From: Flavobacterium faecale | GTDB taxonomy: Bacteria; Bacteroidota; Bacteroidia; Flavobacteriales; Flavobacteriaceae | Assembly (NCBI RefSeq): GCF_003076455.1 | Contig: NZ_CP020918.1 | Span: 3,446,001 to 3,510,000 of the forward strand | Reading direction: 5' to 3' | Length of the DNA stretch: 64,000 bases | In this document: positions 9,122 through 18,160 of the stretch, in pieces | How the letters are laid out: each line of letters begins with the position of its first letter | Numbering within the stretch: the first letter of the stretch is position 1 | Translations under genes and position numbers: made by a program | The notes under the pieces: generated by a model | Databases searched by the model: none | What the model saw: only the letters and a program-made list of their open reading frames with translations | Told to the model about the DNA's origin: nothing

Positions 9122-10732
9122 TTATGGTCTTAAATTCAATTTTTTCACTGTAATATCGTCCATATAAACTGTTACAGGAGTTGTTCCCCCTATATTATTT
9201 CTGGTTCTGAATACAAGTTTACCCGTTCCATTTGGGATCACTACGTTTACTTTTCCGTAAACCCATTGATTAGTTGGAGAACTTGAATTAAATGTAGCAA
9301 ATTCTAATGCTGGATCTACTTGAGTTGCTCCACTTATTATAAATGTTCTCATTTCAACAGAACTAGTTCCAAAAGTATTAGTCGAAGGAAGGTACGTCCA
9401 CGCTCCCACTTCGTATGTTCCTCCAGCTACTACAGGAAAGGTAATATCCCCAACATCAGTTCCGTCACTGGTATTCAACAAAGCAGCTACACCACCGTTT
9501 TTAACCGTTAGTTTTAATGACTTATTTCCTGAATGTACTTGCTCTGTAGAGTACAAATAACTACTATTGGCTGCTGTACACGGACCACAAAAAGTGATGT
9601 TTTGTCTCCAGTTAGTACTTGCAATTCCTATTGTCTCATAACTATAGTCATAATTTGTTCCTATTAATACATTCACACCACTAGCAGCTGCTTCTCTTGC
9701 TGAAAAAGTAGCAGAAAAAACACCATCACTTGTTACTAATGAATTTATTCCTGAGTAAGAAACAAAAGCCTTATCATCATCATAAACGGTACGACCGTTC
9801 AAAGTAATAATAAGTATGTTCGTATCTACTGCATCACGGGTAACAGAAGCGATTGTAGATGAAAGACTCGCATTATTCTTATCTGTTAACGTAACCGAGA
9901 ACTCATTCGCTTTAATTGAAACGGGATCAATTTCTCTACTAAAAACAAGAGAAATTTTACCATCTTTCTTTTTAACTTCAAGAAGCGTTACTGGAGCAGT
10001 AGAAGGGATAATTGTAATTAAATCTGAAAAAGTTGTTTTTTCTTCGCCAAATGGTCTAGCCGTATTAGCTAGAAGGTCAAAATTATAATTCCCTACTTTA
10101 TTATATCGAACATCTAAAGTTCTTTTATCATTAGATAAAGTTACCACTGTAGCACCTGTAGTCCAAGTAAAACTTGCTGGAGCACCTTCTGCAGATTCTA
10201 CTACATATCGAACAACACTTCCTGCCGTAACTTGATTCTTCGCACCATTACTCAAATTTAAAGCAGCTCCCAAAGTACCATTTGTATTCAAAACATTCGC
10301 TTTTAGAACCGTTTTAATCTGAGGAAGAACAGTAACCTTAAAAATGGTATCTAACTCTTTCCCTTTGGCAGTATTTTCTAATACTGTGAAGGCATTATCG
10401 CTAAAAACTTGTTGTAATCTAACATCATGCACACCAACCGCATTGAATATTGCTTTGACATTTGCAGCAGTTGAAGTAACGTCATTATCTGAATCAACAA
10501 TATCAGCAACTCCAGTTGGTAAAGTCCACAATCTAGATACTACTCCTGAAGAAAGGTCTCCAAGAGTAATACTAGTTCCTACTCTAATAGTATTTGCAAA
10601 ATTCATTTGTGAGGTTGCGATTACTCTACTATTAGCCTCATTTAAATTGATTGTATCGTATATGTCACTACAAGAATGCAAACCAAATATGGCAATGCAA
10701 ACCGCTATAACTATTTTGAAATTTGTTTTCAT
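9122..10732 (-). CDS. Surface glycan-binding lipoprotein (SusE/F-position protein)
   Basis: 536 residues. The N-terminal lipoprotein signal ends in a lipobox (FGLHSC, Cys21) followed by acidic SDIYD, as expected for export to the outer surface. Two PKD/Ig-like modules (about 50-240) and a Big-like module (about 250-340) precede a C-terminal beta-sandwich (about 350-536) resembling CBM4/22-type carbohydrate-binding domains. It lies 23 bp downstream of susD on the same strand. That is the usual place for a surface glycan-binding protein, which would capture the polysaccharide for the SusCD complex. No catalytic motif is visible. Specificity is unknown but presumably an agar-type galactan. Confidence 0.8.
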   Translation of the reverse strand: MKTNFKIVIAVCIAIFGLHSCSDIYDTINLNEANSRVIATSQMNFANTIRVGTSITLGDLSSGVVSRLWTLPTGVADIVDSDNDVTSTAANVKAIFNAVGVHDVRLQQVFSDNAFTVLENTAKGKELDTIFKVTVLPQIKTVLKANVLNTNGTLGAALNLSNGAKNQVTAGSVVRYVVESAEGAPASFTWTTGATVVTLSNDKRTLDVRYNKVGNYNFDLLANTARPFGEEKTTFSDLITIIPSTAPVTLLEVKKKDGKISLVFSREIDPVSIKANEFSVTLTDKNNASLSSTIASVTRDAVDTNILIITLNGRTVYDDDKAFVSYSGINSLVTSDGVFSATFSAREAAASGVNVLIGTNYDYSYETIGIASTNWRQNITFCGPCTAANSSYLYSTEQVHSGNKSLKLTVKNGGVAALLNTSDGTDVGDITFPVVAGGTYEVGAWTYLPSTNTFGTSSVEMRTFIISGATQVDPALEFATFNSSSPTNQWVYGKVNVVIPNGTGKLVFRTRNNIGGTTPVTVYMDDITVKKLNLRP

Positions 10733-10755
10733 ATCTTTTATTTTATAAAAATTAT

Positions 10756-12522
10756 TTATAACCCTTTATTTGATTGCAATTCAGTTGCAGGAATCGGGAA
10801 ATAGTCATGAAATGAAGACTGATAATTTGCCACAGCTGTTAATGCTAATAAATTAACCGACCCCTCAATTGTCAATGGTGCTTTCCCTACAATGGTAGCA
10901 AAATTATCTCTTCTCCAACTCAAGTTAGATCCCAGAGTTGTAAACACATCTTTTACAATTCCCCAACGTACTAAATCCTTCCAACGATGTCCTTCAAAAC
11001 ATAGTTCCAATGGTCTTTCCACCATTTGAAGATGCGTCATTAAATTTTGTTTTGTAGGAGCCACCATAGGTTGAGTTATATACCTTTGTTTACTAATATT
11101 AAGTTGAGGAAACGTATTGCTGTTAGCGGCTAAATATTGTTTTAAAGTTTTAACCCCAGCTCTTTCTCTCACCAAATCAATATATTTTATTGATTCTGCA
11201 ATAGGATCAGATACACCAGCAGGTAGCGTACTTGCATTTAATACAGCCTCTGCATACATCAAATAAACATCTGCCAAACGGATATGTCTAAAATTAATAC
11301 CACTACGATTTAATGCTATTTCAGCCGTTCCTTGATACCAGTTGGTATATTTTTTTACTATAGCAGTCAATCCTAAACCTCTGTAAGTATGTACTTGAGT
11401 ATTGGTATTGGTTACACCAAAATAGGTTCCTTCAAAATCTTTTGGAGCTATAGAAGCGGTAAGTCTTTTAGACTGCTTGTTGGTAACTCCTCCAACAGGT
11501 GCATTCACAGCATTATTGGTGTCTACTTCGTCACTTAAAAATAATTCATGTAAATAATAATTGGAGATAACCGTATTAAAGCCTCCAAATCCTCCGATGG
11601 ATGCATATTGTGAACCAACAGCATTTGCCTCAGCACCTGATGCAAATGGAGTATCATCAACATTGTTTCCACTAGCACCTGGACTTGCTGTAGAACTATA
11701 AGCTACTTCAAGAATTGATTCTGAGTTAAATTCATTTTGATCTGTAAAATTGTCTAAAATTTTAGGCGTTAAAGTATAAACATTCGAGTCAATTACTTCT
11801 TTAAAATCTGCGGCAGCAAGATCCCATTTTTTATCGTATAAATATACTTTTCCGCGTAAGGAAGTAGCTGTACCAGAAGTTACTCTTCCAATATTTAAAC
11901 CTGTCCATGATGGAGGTAAATTTAGTCTAGCATAATTCAAATCTGGAATAATTATTGTATTTGTAACTTCTTCAATACTACTCAATTTTTTATTAAAATC
12001 GGTAGTAGAAACCTCTGTACGAATCACCGCTTTACCATAAGTGTGAATTAATTGAAAATAGAAAAAAGCTCTTAAACATTTAGCTTGAGCTAAAATATTT
12101 TCCTTTTCATTTGGCGCAAAAGTCGAAGTATCAACCTTTTCGATCTGACCAATTACTTGATTGGCTCTGAAAATCCCAATATATAATTCACTCCATTTAC
12201 TTACCACTTGTGGACTATTATCCGTATACGTTAATTGTCTATAAATCAATGGCCTGAAAAAAGTAAAGGTATCTGCAATATCCGCTCTTACTTCTTCATC
12301 CGGCAAACCACTACCACTTATTGATTGAAATTGCAAAGCAGCATATACAGTTGTCAATGCACTATTAAACTGTGTAGGCGTTTTCCAAAATGTAGCCTCA
12401 GTTACCGAGTTAGGGTTATTTACCGTTAGAAAATCTTTCTCATCACAACTAGATAGTGATAAAATGGAGCATGTCATTATGGTAATGAACAATGCTTTTT
12501 GTTTTATTTTAAATTGTATCAT
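10756..12522 (-). CDS. susD: SusD/RagB family outer-membrane lipoprotein
   Basis: 588 residues with a lipobox (SLSSC, about residue 26) followed by DEKDFLTVNNP, the classic SusD start. TPR-like helices follow (ILAQAKCLRAFFYFQLIHTYG, with the conserved LRAF..F.L...YG pattern). The C-terminus keeps the RWKDLVRWG and YFPIPATE motifs of the family. It forms the lid of the SusC importer and binds glycan at the cell surface. It lies 17 bp downstream of susC in one operon with the glycan-binding lipoprotein. Confidence 0.95.
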   Translation of the reverse strand: MIQFKIKQKALFITIMTCSILSLSSCDEKDFLTVNNPNSVTEATFWKTPTQFNSALTTVYAALQFQSISGSGLPDEEVRADIADTFTFFRPLIYRQLTYTDNSPQVVSKWSELYIGIFRANQVIGQIEKVDTSTFAPNEKENILAQAKCLRAFFYFQLIHTYGKAVIRTEVSTTDFNKKLSSIEEVTNTIIIPDLNYARLNLPPSWTGLNIGRVTSGTATSLRGKVYLYDKKWDLAAADFKEVIDSNVYTLTPKILDNFTDQNEFNSESILEVAYSSTASPGASGNNVDDTPFASGAEANAVGSQYASIGGFGGFNTVISNYYLHELFLSDEVDTNNAVNAPVGGVTNKQSKRLTASIAPKDFEGTYFGVTNTNTQVHTYRGLGLTAIVKKYTNWYQGTAEIALNRSGINFRHIRLADVYLMYAEAVLNASTLPAGVSDPIAESIKYIDLVRERAGVKTLKQYLAANSNTFPQLNISKQRYITQPMVAPTKQNLMTHLQMVERPLELCFEGHRWKDLVRWGIVKDVFTTLGSNLSWRRDNFATIVGKAPLTIEGSVNLLALTAVANYQSSFHDYFPIPATELQSNKGL

Positions 12523-12539
12523 TTTTTTTTAATTAGTTG

Positions 12540-15500
12540 TTAAAACTTAACTTGAGCTCCTAGAACGAATCTTCTAGCCACAGGATAATTTCCTTTATCA
12601 ACACCTCTTGTACTTATCCCGTTACCACCTACTTCAGGATCATAACCAGTATATTTGGTAAAGGTAAAAGGATTAAATCCAGTCACATATAGCCTTACAC
12701 TTCCTACCTTAACTTTATCTAATAATTCTTTAGGTAATGAATAACCAATTGTTATATTTCGAATTCTCAAATAAGTTCCATCTTCCAACCAATAATCTGA
12801 TCTAGCTCTAATACTTTCAGAGGATTGACTGTTTTTAAAACTTGGAATATCAGAGTTTGGGTTTTGTGGAGACCATTGTGAAAATTGGTCTAAATGTCTT
12901 CCTTGTGTATAAGCAAAGAAACGCGCACCATTAAATAATTCAGCTCCATAGGATAAGTAAGATTGCACTGACAAATCAAAGTTTTTATATTTTAAGTCAA
13001 CATTCAAACCAGCTTCAAAGGCAGCTTGACCTGAACCTGAATATACACGGTCATTTTCATCGATCTTACCATCTGCAACACCATTTGCACCACTAACATC
13101 TTTATACATCATATCTCCTTTTACAGCAGTTGGATTAATTTTTTTATACTCCGTTAATTGCTCATCCGTTTTAATTACACCATCATTTTGTAATAAGAAG
13201 AAAGCTCCCGCTTCATGACCTACAGCAAAAAAGGTAGTTTGATCGATTCCGTCTCCTAAAGAAACTGTTGGTCTACCATTTGGATAACCTCTGTCAATCC
13301 CGTTCAAATCAACAATATTATTTACGTTTTTAGTAAATGTGGATGAGATATCATATTTCAATCCATTTTTTAGCTGATTTTTATATCCTAATGCGATCTC
13401 AATACCCTTGTTTGTCATTTTACCAGCATTGATAAAAATAGGATTGTAAACAGTTTCCGCATTTGGTTGTGATGTACCCGCAGAAGGTGGTGTCTGGTAT
13501 GGTAATAACATATCTTGTTTGTCATTACTATAAATATCTGCATTGAATGTCAATTTGTTTCTAAACATTGCCAAATCAATACCGATGTTTTTAGAACTAC
13601 TTGTCTCCCATTTTAAATCTGGGTTGGAATATCTTCTTTGTATTAATCCAGAAGAAAGTGTTTCATTCAAACCAAATAAATAATTAACACCCGTTTCAAT
13701 TTGAGTGCTTGCCGTATAAGGTTGAACGTCTTGATTTCCTAATTGTGCATAACTAGCTCTTAATTTTAGGCTTCCAACATTTTTCCCTAAAAATGAATTT
13801 TTAAAGAACTTTTCTTCAGAAATATTCCAACCTGCAGATACGGAAGGAAAAGTAGCGTAACGATTGTTTAAGAATTTTGAAGAACCATCTCTACGGATAC
13901 TAGCTGAAAACAAATAACGTTCATCATAACTATATTGAAATCTACCTAATAATCCTGCCAAAGTATAAGTGTTTACAAAACTAGTTGGCGATTTAAATTG
14001 TTGACCTTGCCCAATTTCTTGGGTATCGTTTGTAGGGAAACCAATAGCACCAATTGTTAATTGCTTCGAATTAAAATCTTCATAAGAAGAAACCGCAGTT
14101 GCTGTTAGACTATGTTTTCCAAATTTTACATTATAGTTCAACATATTCTCAATCACATTTCTCTCAGTAAACGTATACTCTTCTGTAAGTTGCGCTTGAA
14201 GAGTTGATGCCGTAGCATTTAACTTTCCGTCCAATCCATAAATTAAATACGATGGAATAAAGAATTTTCTTTGATAATCATATTTATTTTTACTTAAACT
14301 TATTTTATAAGTCAACCCTTTTAAAAATTCATATTCTAAATTTACTGCAATATTTGAAGAGGATACTTTTCTTTCATCGGTGTTTTGCAATTGTTTTGCT
14401 AAAAATCCAAAATAAATAGTATTGTCAACAGGAATCGTTACCACATTATCTCCACTAATACTCAAGTCACCTAAAGGCAGTTGCCAAGGTTTTTGACCTA
14501 TACTATATTCATACAAACCGAAAGGCTCTTGTTGTCTATTTTCTTCAGTCAAGCCTATAGTAGCGAATGCTTTAAATTTTCCTTTAGTAAATTGAGCATT
14601 CAGTCTAGAACTTAATCTGTCAAATCCAGAATTAATTAAAACTCCATCTTGATCGTTATAACTAGTATTAAAATTCAAAGACAAATCTTTGGTACCACCT
14701 GAGATTCCTAAATTATAATTTCTAAGAATCGCATTGTTATTCTGCACATCCTTCACAAAATTGGTGTCATAGTTCAATAACTCAGGGGTTAATATAAAAT
14801 ACCCCGGAAGATTACCACCATTCAATACCGGTTGTACCGTAAAATCTGCAAACAATTGTTGTTGCGTATTCATTAATGGCGTACCTGAATAAATATTTTG
14901 AATTCCAGTATAAGTAGACAAATTCACTGATACATTACCAGGTTTTCCTCTTTTGGTTGTTATTAATATTACACCATTAGATGCTCTAACACCATAAACA
15001 GCCGCAGCCGCACCATCCTTTAAAATGTCCATTGTCTCAACTTGATCAGGAGCAATGTTCGGATTTGATTCATAAGGCACACCATCAACTACATATAAAG
15101 GCTCTAATTTTCCTAACAAGGAACCTACACCACGTATTTGAATATTTGCTGCTTCTCCTGGTCGTCCACTCGCTGCTTGTACATTTACCCCAGCAACACG
15201 ACCTTGAATTGCTTCACTAATATCCGAAACAGGAGCGCGATCAATAATATCAGATTTTACTTGGACTACAGCTCCAGTTACTTCTTTTACCTTTTGCTTA
15301 CCATAACCAACATTGATTACTACTTCATCAAGTACTTTGGAGTCTGTAGCTAATACTATATTGATTTGGGTAGCCGAACCCACTGTTTTCTTTTGTGTTT
15401 TAAAACCAACATAAGAAAAACTTAATGCATCGGTATCTTTTGCCATAATAGCATACTTACCGTCAATATCTGAAATCACACCAATCTTAGTCCCAGAAAC

Positions 15501-15644
15501 CAATACCGAAACTCCTGGTAATGGAAATCCCGTATCATCTTTAACTTGTCCAGACACCTTTCTTTGTGCATTCATTACACAAAAGCATAGAAGAAAAAAC
15601 ATTATTGGAAATGTTTTTTTCCAAAATCCATTCTTTTTTTTCAT
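12540..15644 (-). CDS. susC: SusC/RagA family TonB-dependent transporter
   Basis: 1034 residues. A signal peptide (to VMNAQ, about residue 26) is followed by a carboxypeptidase-D regulatory-like domain (about 29-110). The plug domain then begins with DEVVINVGYGKQKVKEVTGAV and includes the LEPLYVVDGVP segment. The 22-strand barrel ends in the expected terminal Phe (FVLGAQVKF). It imports oligosaccharides across the outer membrane with SusD and TonB. It is the only SusC/SusD pair in the window, so all enzymes here probably depend on it. It lacks the long anti-sigma signalling extension, so an ECF-sigma circuit is unlikely. Confidence 0.95.
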   Translation of the reverse strand: MKKKNGFWKKTFPIMFFLLCFCVMNAQRKVSGQVKDDTGFPLPGVSVLVSGTKIGVISDIDGKYAIMAKDTDALSFSYVGFKTQKKTVGSATQINIVLATDSKVLDEVVINVGYGKQKVKEVTGAVVQVKSDIIDRAPVSDISEAIQGRVAGVNVQAASGRPGEAANIQIRGVGSLLGKLEPLYVVDGVPYESNPNIAPDQVETMDILKDGAAAAVYGVRASNGVILITTKRGKPGNVSVNLSTYTGIQNIYSGTPLMNTQQQLFADFTVQPVLNGGNLPGYFILTPELLNYDTNFVKDVQNNNAILRNYNLGISGGTKDLSLNFNTSYNDQDGVLINSGFDRLSSRLNAQFTKGKFKAFATIGLTEENRQQEPFGLYEYSIGQKPWQLPLGDLSISGDNVVTIPVDNTIYFGFLAKQLQNTDERKVSSSNIAVNLEYEFLKGLTYKISLSKNKYDYQRKFFIPSYLIYGLDGKLNATASTLQAQLTEEYTFTERNVIENMLNYNVKFGKHSLTATAVSSYEDFNSKQLTIGAIGFPTNDTQEIGQGQQFKSPTSFVNTYTLAGLLGRFQYSYDERYLFSASIRRDGSSKFLNNRYATFPSVSAGWNISEEKFFKNSFLGKNVGSLKLRASYAQLGNQDVQPYTASTQIETGVNYLFGLNETLSSGLIQRRYSNPDLKWETSSSKNIGIDLAMFRNKLTFNADIYSNDKQDMLLPYQTPPSAGTSQPNAETVYNPIFINAGKMTNKGIEIALGYKNQLKNGLKYDISSTFTKNVNNIVDLNGIDRGYPNGRPTVSLGDGIDQTTFFAVGHEAGAFFLLQNDGVIKTDEQLTEYKKINPTAVKGDMMYKDVSGANGVADGKIDENDRVYSGSGQAAFEAGLNVDLKYKNFDLSVQSYLSYGAELFNGARFFAYTQGRHLDQFSQWSPQNPNSDIPSFKNSQSSESIRARSDYWLEDGTYLRIRNITIGYSLPKELLDKVKVGSVRLYVTGFNPFTFTKYTGYDPEVGGNGISTRGVDKGNYPVARRFVLGAQVKF

Positions 15645-15953
15645 AAAAAATTTTTAAATAGGTTAATTAATTTGTCTTTAGTTGTTCTAACAATTACTCA
15701 ATCAAAACCAATATATATTCCTGATATCGCAATTATTACTTCACAAAACTACATATTCAACACTAAAAGAAACTTAAAACCAACTTGATTAAAACTGTAC
15801 ACAACTAACATAAATGAGCTAAAGTCCCTTAAAAAACAGTTAAACTAACACAACTAGACGTGACAACAAACTATATTTTAAATATTTTATTGATGTATTA
15901 AAATGATCCCGACTTAAAACCAAATTCTGGTATTAAAAAAAACATATGTAATA
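15645..15953 (-). promoter_or_regulatory. Upstream region of susC with candidate promoter and TCTAGT element
   Basis: No gene is seen in this stretch. On the minus strand TAGTTTTG (15744-15751) matches the Bacteroidota -7 box TAnnTTTG. CGTCTAGTTG (minus strand, about 15851-15860) resembles the TCTAGT element in the GH2 and GH16 promoters. TAGTTGTG is present twice on the minus strand, about 49 bp apart. The -33 element is not convincing. All are candidates only. Confidence 0.4.
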
Positions 15954-15993
15954 AAAAAAGCTCCGACTTACTGACAGTAAATCGAAGCTTTTT
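15954..15993 (-). terminator. Terminator of the TPR/LuxR regulator gene
   Basis: The 20-nt arms (15954-15973 and 15975-15993) pair with only two G-U positions. A poly-T run follows on the minus strand. It lies just after the stop of the minus-strand regulator gene at 16017. Confidence 0.8.
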
Positions 15994-16016
15994 GCAAATA
16001 AGGACTTTTATAGGGA

Positions 16017-17672
16017 TCAAAAATCAGCTATGAATTCATTCAAATTATCATTCCTTTCCAATTTGAATTTCTTGCGAAGTCGATAACGAGAGGTATGGAC
16101 GCTTTCAAATGAAATACCTAAAAGTGAAGCCATATCTTTACTAGAAAAATTTAATTTTATAAGCGCGCAGATCTTTAAATCAGTTTGCCCTAAATCTGGA
16201 TACTTCTCTTTTAGATTGGTATAAAAACTTTGATTGACAGCGGTAAATCGAGCTTCAAATTCTTTCCAGTTACTACTAGGTGATCCTTGAATTGTTTTTA
16301 GCATTTTGTTGATTGTTCGCACATCAACATCTTTATCATCAGTCAAATTAAGTTTTAACCTTTCTATAAACTCATCTTTCTCTATTAATTGTAAAGCAGA
16401 ACTAGTTAGTTCCTTATTCTTTAATTCCAAAATAGCTTTGCTCCTCACTAGCTCCATTTCCTGCTTCTCAGCTATAGATTTTTTCTCTGCCTTATGCTTT
16501 CTCCTGATGCTTCTTACAAACAAATATCCATATAAAACTAATGAGAGTATTATTATAGTATATAAGATGGATTTCAAGAACCACACTTTTTCTTCACTTT
16601 CTAATTGCTCAATACGTTGCTTGTTTAAAATCTCTTGTTCCTTTTGTTTTTGAACCCTATATTTATCATTAATCTCAAACAAATGTTGACTATTTTTACT
16701 CCCTTTCCCAAAAACTTCCGCATTTAATTGGCTAGCTAAGTTAGAATGCTGGTAAGCTTTTTGGAAATTTCCAGTTTTTGCATACGTTTTAGACAAAGCC
16801 TCATGATCCATGATGATATAATTCTCATGGCTGTGATATTTCCCAGAGAAAGTCAACGATTTTTCATAATACAATATACTTTGACTTACATCACCTTTTA
16901 GTCGGTGTACTTCAGCAATCAAATAGTTAATAATGATTAAATACGATGGATCGTTTTTTTCAAAATACAGATTGGATTCTTGTAAACCCTCCAAAGCTGA
17001 ATCATATTTTTTATCAACTGCCTTCAAAAAAGCCGCTTCGACTCGCACGAAATAATTTTTATCCCCTCTATTAAGTTTATTGTGTATAATTTGACAACTA
17101 TCCAAATATATTTTTGATTTTACATAATCCCCATTAACACGATATAAATTCAAAATAGAAAAATAATCTTGAATCATTAATTCAAATTTCTTCACTTCCC
17201 CTAAGCCTTTATTATTCTTAGTAAGATTTAATGAATTATTGTAATAACGGAGTGCTTCCATATCCCTATCATAGTAACTAAACAACCAACCTAAACCTTG
17301 GTAAATCATCGCTTTCGAATAATCATCTTTGGAAGCATCCGCTAAAAAAAGTGCTTTCCAATAGCCATCATAAGCTTTACCATAATCTAATCTGTGGGCG
17401 TACAAGTCGGACATATCACGTAAGTTTAAAATAATATTTACGGTGTCCTTATTTTCAGTATTGTATTCGATACTTTTTTTATAATGATAAATAGCCCCTT
17501 TATAATTAGTATATTTAATTTCATTTGCCTTCTCTAGGTAAGGATTGGTAGCACTATGCTCCTGACTGTAAAAATGAAAAGACGTAAATAAAAAGACTGT
17601 CAATAGAATAAACTTTGTATTTGTTGAAATACAAAATTTATTCAAAAACTTATAAAAAGTATTTCTATTCAT
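16017..17672 (-). CDS. Membrane-bound TPR protein with C-terminal LuxR-type helix-turn-helix
   Basis: 551 residues. An N-terminal signal/hydrophobic segment (about 18-35) precedes several tetratricopeptide repeats (about 40-330) that would face the periplasm. A single transmembrane helix follows (about 365-385, SILYTIIILSLVLYGYLF), then a charged coiled coil (about 388-440). The C-terminal helix-turn-helix reads DLKICALIKLNFSSKDMASL then GISFESVHTSRYRLRKKFKL. This layout is known in Bacteroidota regulators that sense outside the cytoplasm and bind DNA inside. It lies between susC (downstream) and the divergent GH2/AhgA operon, so it is a good candidate activator of one or both. It has its own terminator. 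Confidence 0.85.
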   Translation of the reverse strand: MNRNTFYKFLNKFCISTNTKFILLTVFLFTSFHFYSQEHSATNPYLEKANEIKYTNYKGAIYHYKKSIEYNTENKDTVNIILNLRDMSDLYAHRLDYGKAYDGYWKALFLADASKDDYSKAMIYQGLGWLFSYYDRDMEALRYYNNSLNLTKNNKGLGEVKKFELMIQDYFSILNLYRVNGDYVKSKIYLDSCQIIHNKLNRGDKNYFVRVEAAFLKAVDKKYDSALEGLQESNLYFEKNDPSYLIIINYLIAEVHRLKGDVSQSILYYEKSLTFSGKYHSHENYIIMDHEALSKTYAKTGNFQKAYQHSNLASQLNAEVFGKGSKNSQHLFEINDKYRVQKQKEQEILNKQRIEQLESEEKVWFLKSILYTIIILSLVLYGYLFVRSIRRKHKAEKKSIAEKQEMELVRSKAILELKNKELTSSALQLIEKDEFIERLKLNLTDDKDVDVRTINKMLKTIQGSPSSNWKEFEARFTAVNQSFYTNLKEKYPDLGQTDLKICALIKLNFSSKDMASLLGISFESVHTSRYRLRKKFKLERNDNLNEFIADF

Positions 17673-18160
17673 ATTAAATAATATTTAGTTGGTTTGGAAT
17701 TTGGTTTATAAATAGTCAATGATTTTGAACCGAACGATACGATAACAATTCTAAGAGAGTACAATATAGTTACAGTCTAGTTAATAAAAGCAAAAAATTG
17801 CCAAAAAACACCAATGTTCAGTTTATGTCTAGTCGATATTAAAAACCAAGAACCATATTTATAAGATATTTGTATCACAGAAATATTCGCATTAATTATG
17901 ATACACAATTTCATATTTACTATTTTAAAATCCTTTTTTATATCAAAATCTCAGTTATAAACATAATAATCAATTTGACATAAACTCCTTTTTACTAGAA
18001 ACTTTAAGTTTATCTGGAACAAAATTATAATAAGCTCAGTTCGTTTAGGAACATAAAAAACAATTAATGATTCAGTTTAGAACTCCTTTTTAAACATATA
18101 AAAACAATCATTAAGAACTAAACATTAGACCCAACAATTACAAATTATATACTTATCATC
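17673..18160 (+). promoter_or_regulatory. Intergenic region between divergent TPR regulator and GH2 gene
   Basis: 488 bp without a convincing gene. It holds the promoter module described at 17821-17872 and a second GTCTAGTT at 17775-17782, 52 bp upstream of the first. If the -7 box near 17865 is used, the GH2 mRNA has a leader of about 280 nt. A 20-codon open frame at 17898-17960 inside that leader has no recognisable similarity. Confidence 0.5.
17821..17872 (+). promoter_or_regulatory. Candidate promoter module of the GH2/AhgA operon
   Basis: GTTTATGTCTAGT (17821-17833) precedes GATATTTG (17865-17872), one mismatch from TAnnTTTG. The TTTG begins 48 bp after the start of the 13-mer. The same arrangement with the same spacing is found before the GH16 gene. 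Confidence 0.55.

Noticed and set aside
12540..15644. ECF sigma/anti-sigma regulation of the SusC protein
   Set aside because: The N-terminus has only the carboxypeptidase-like domain and plug, with no signalling extension, and no sigma/anti-sigma genes are nearby.
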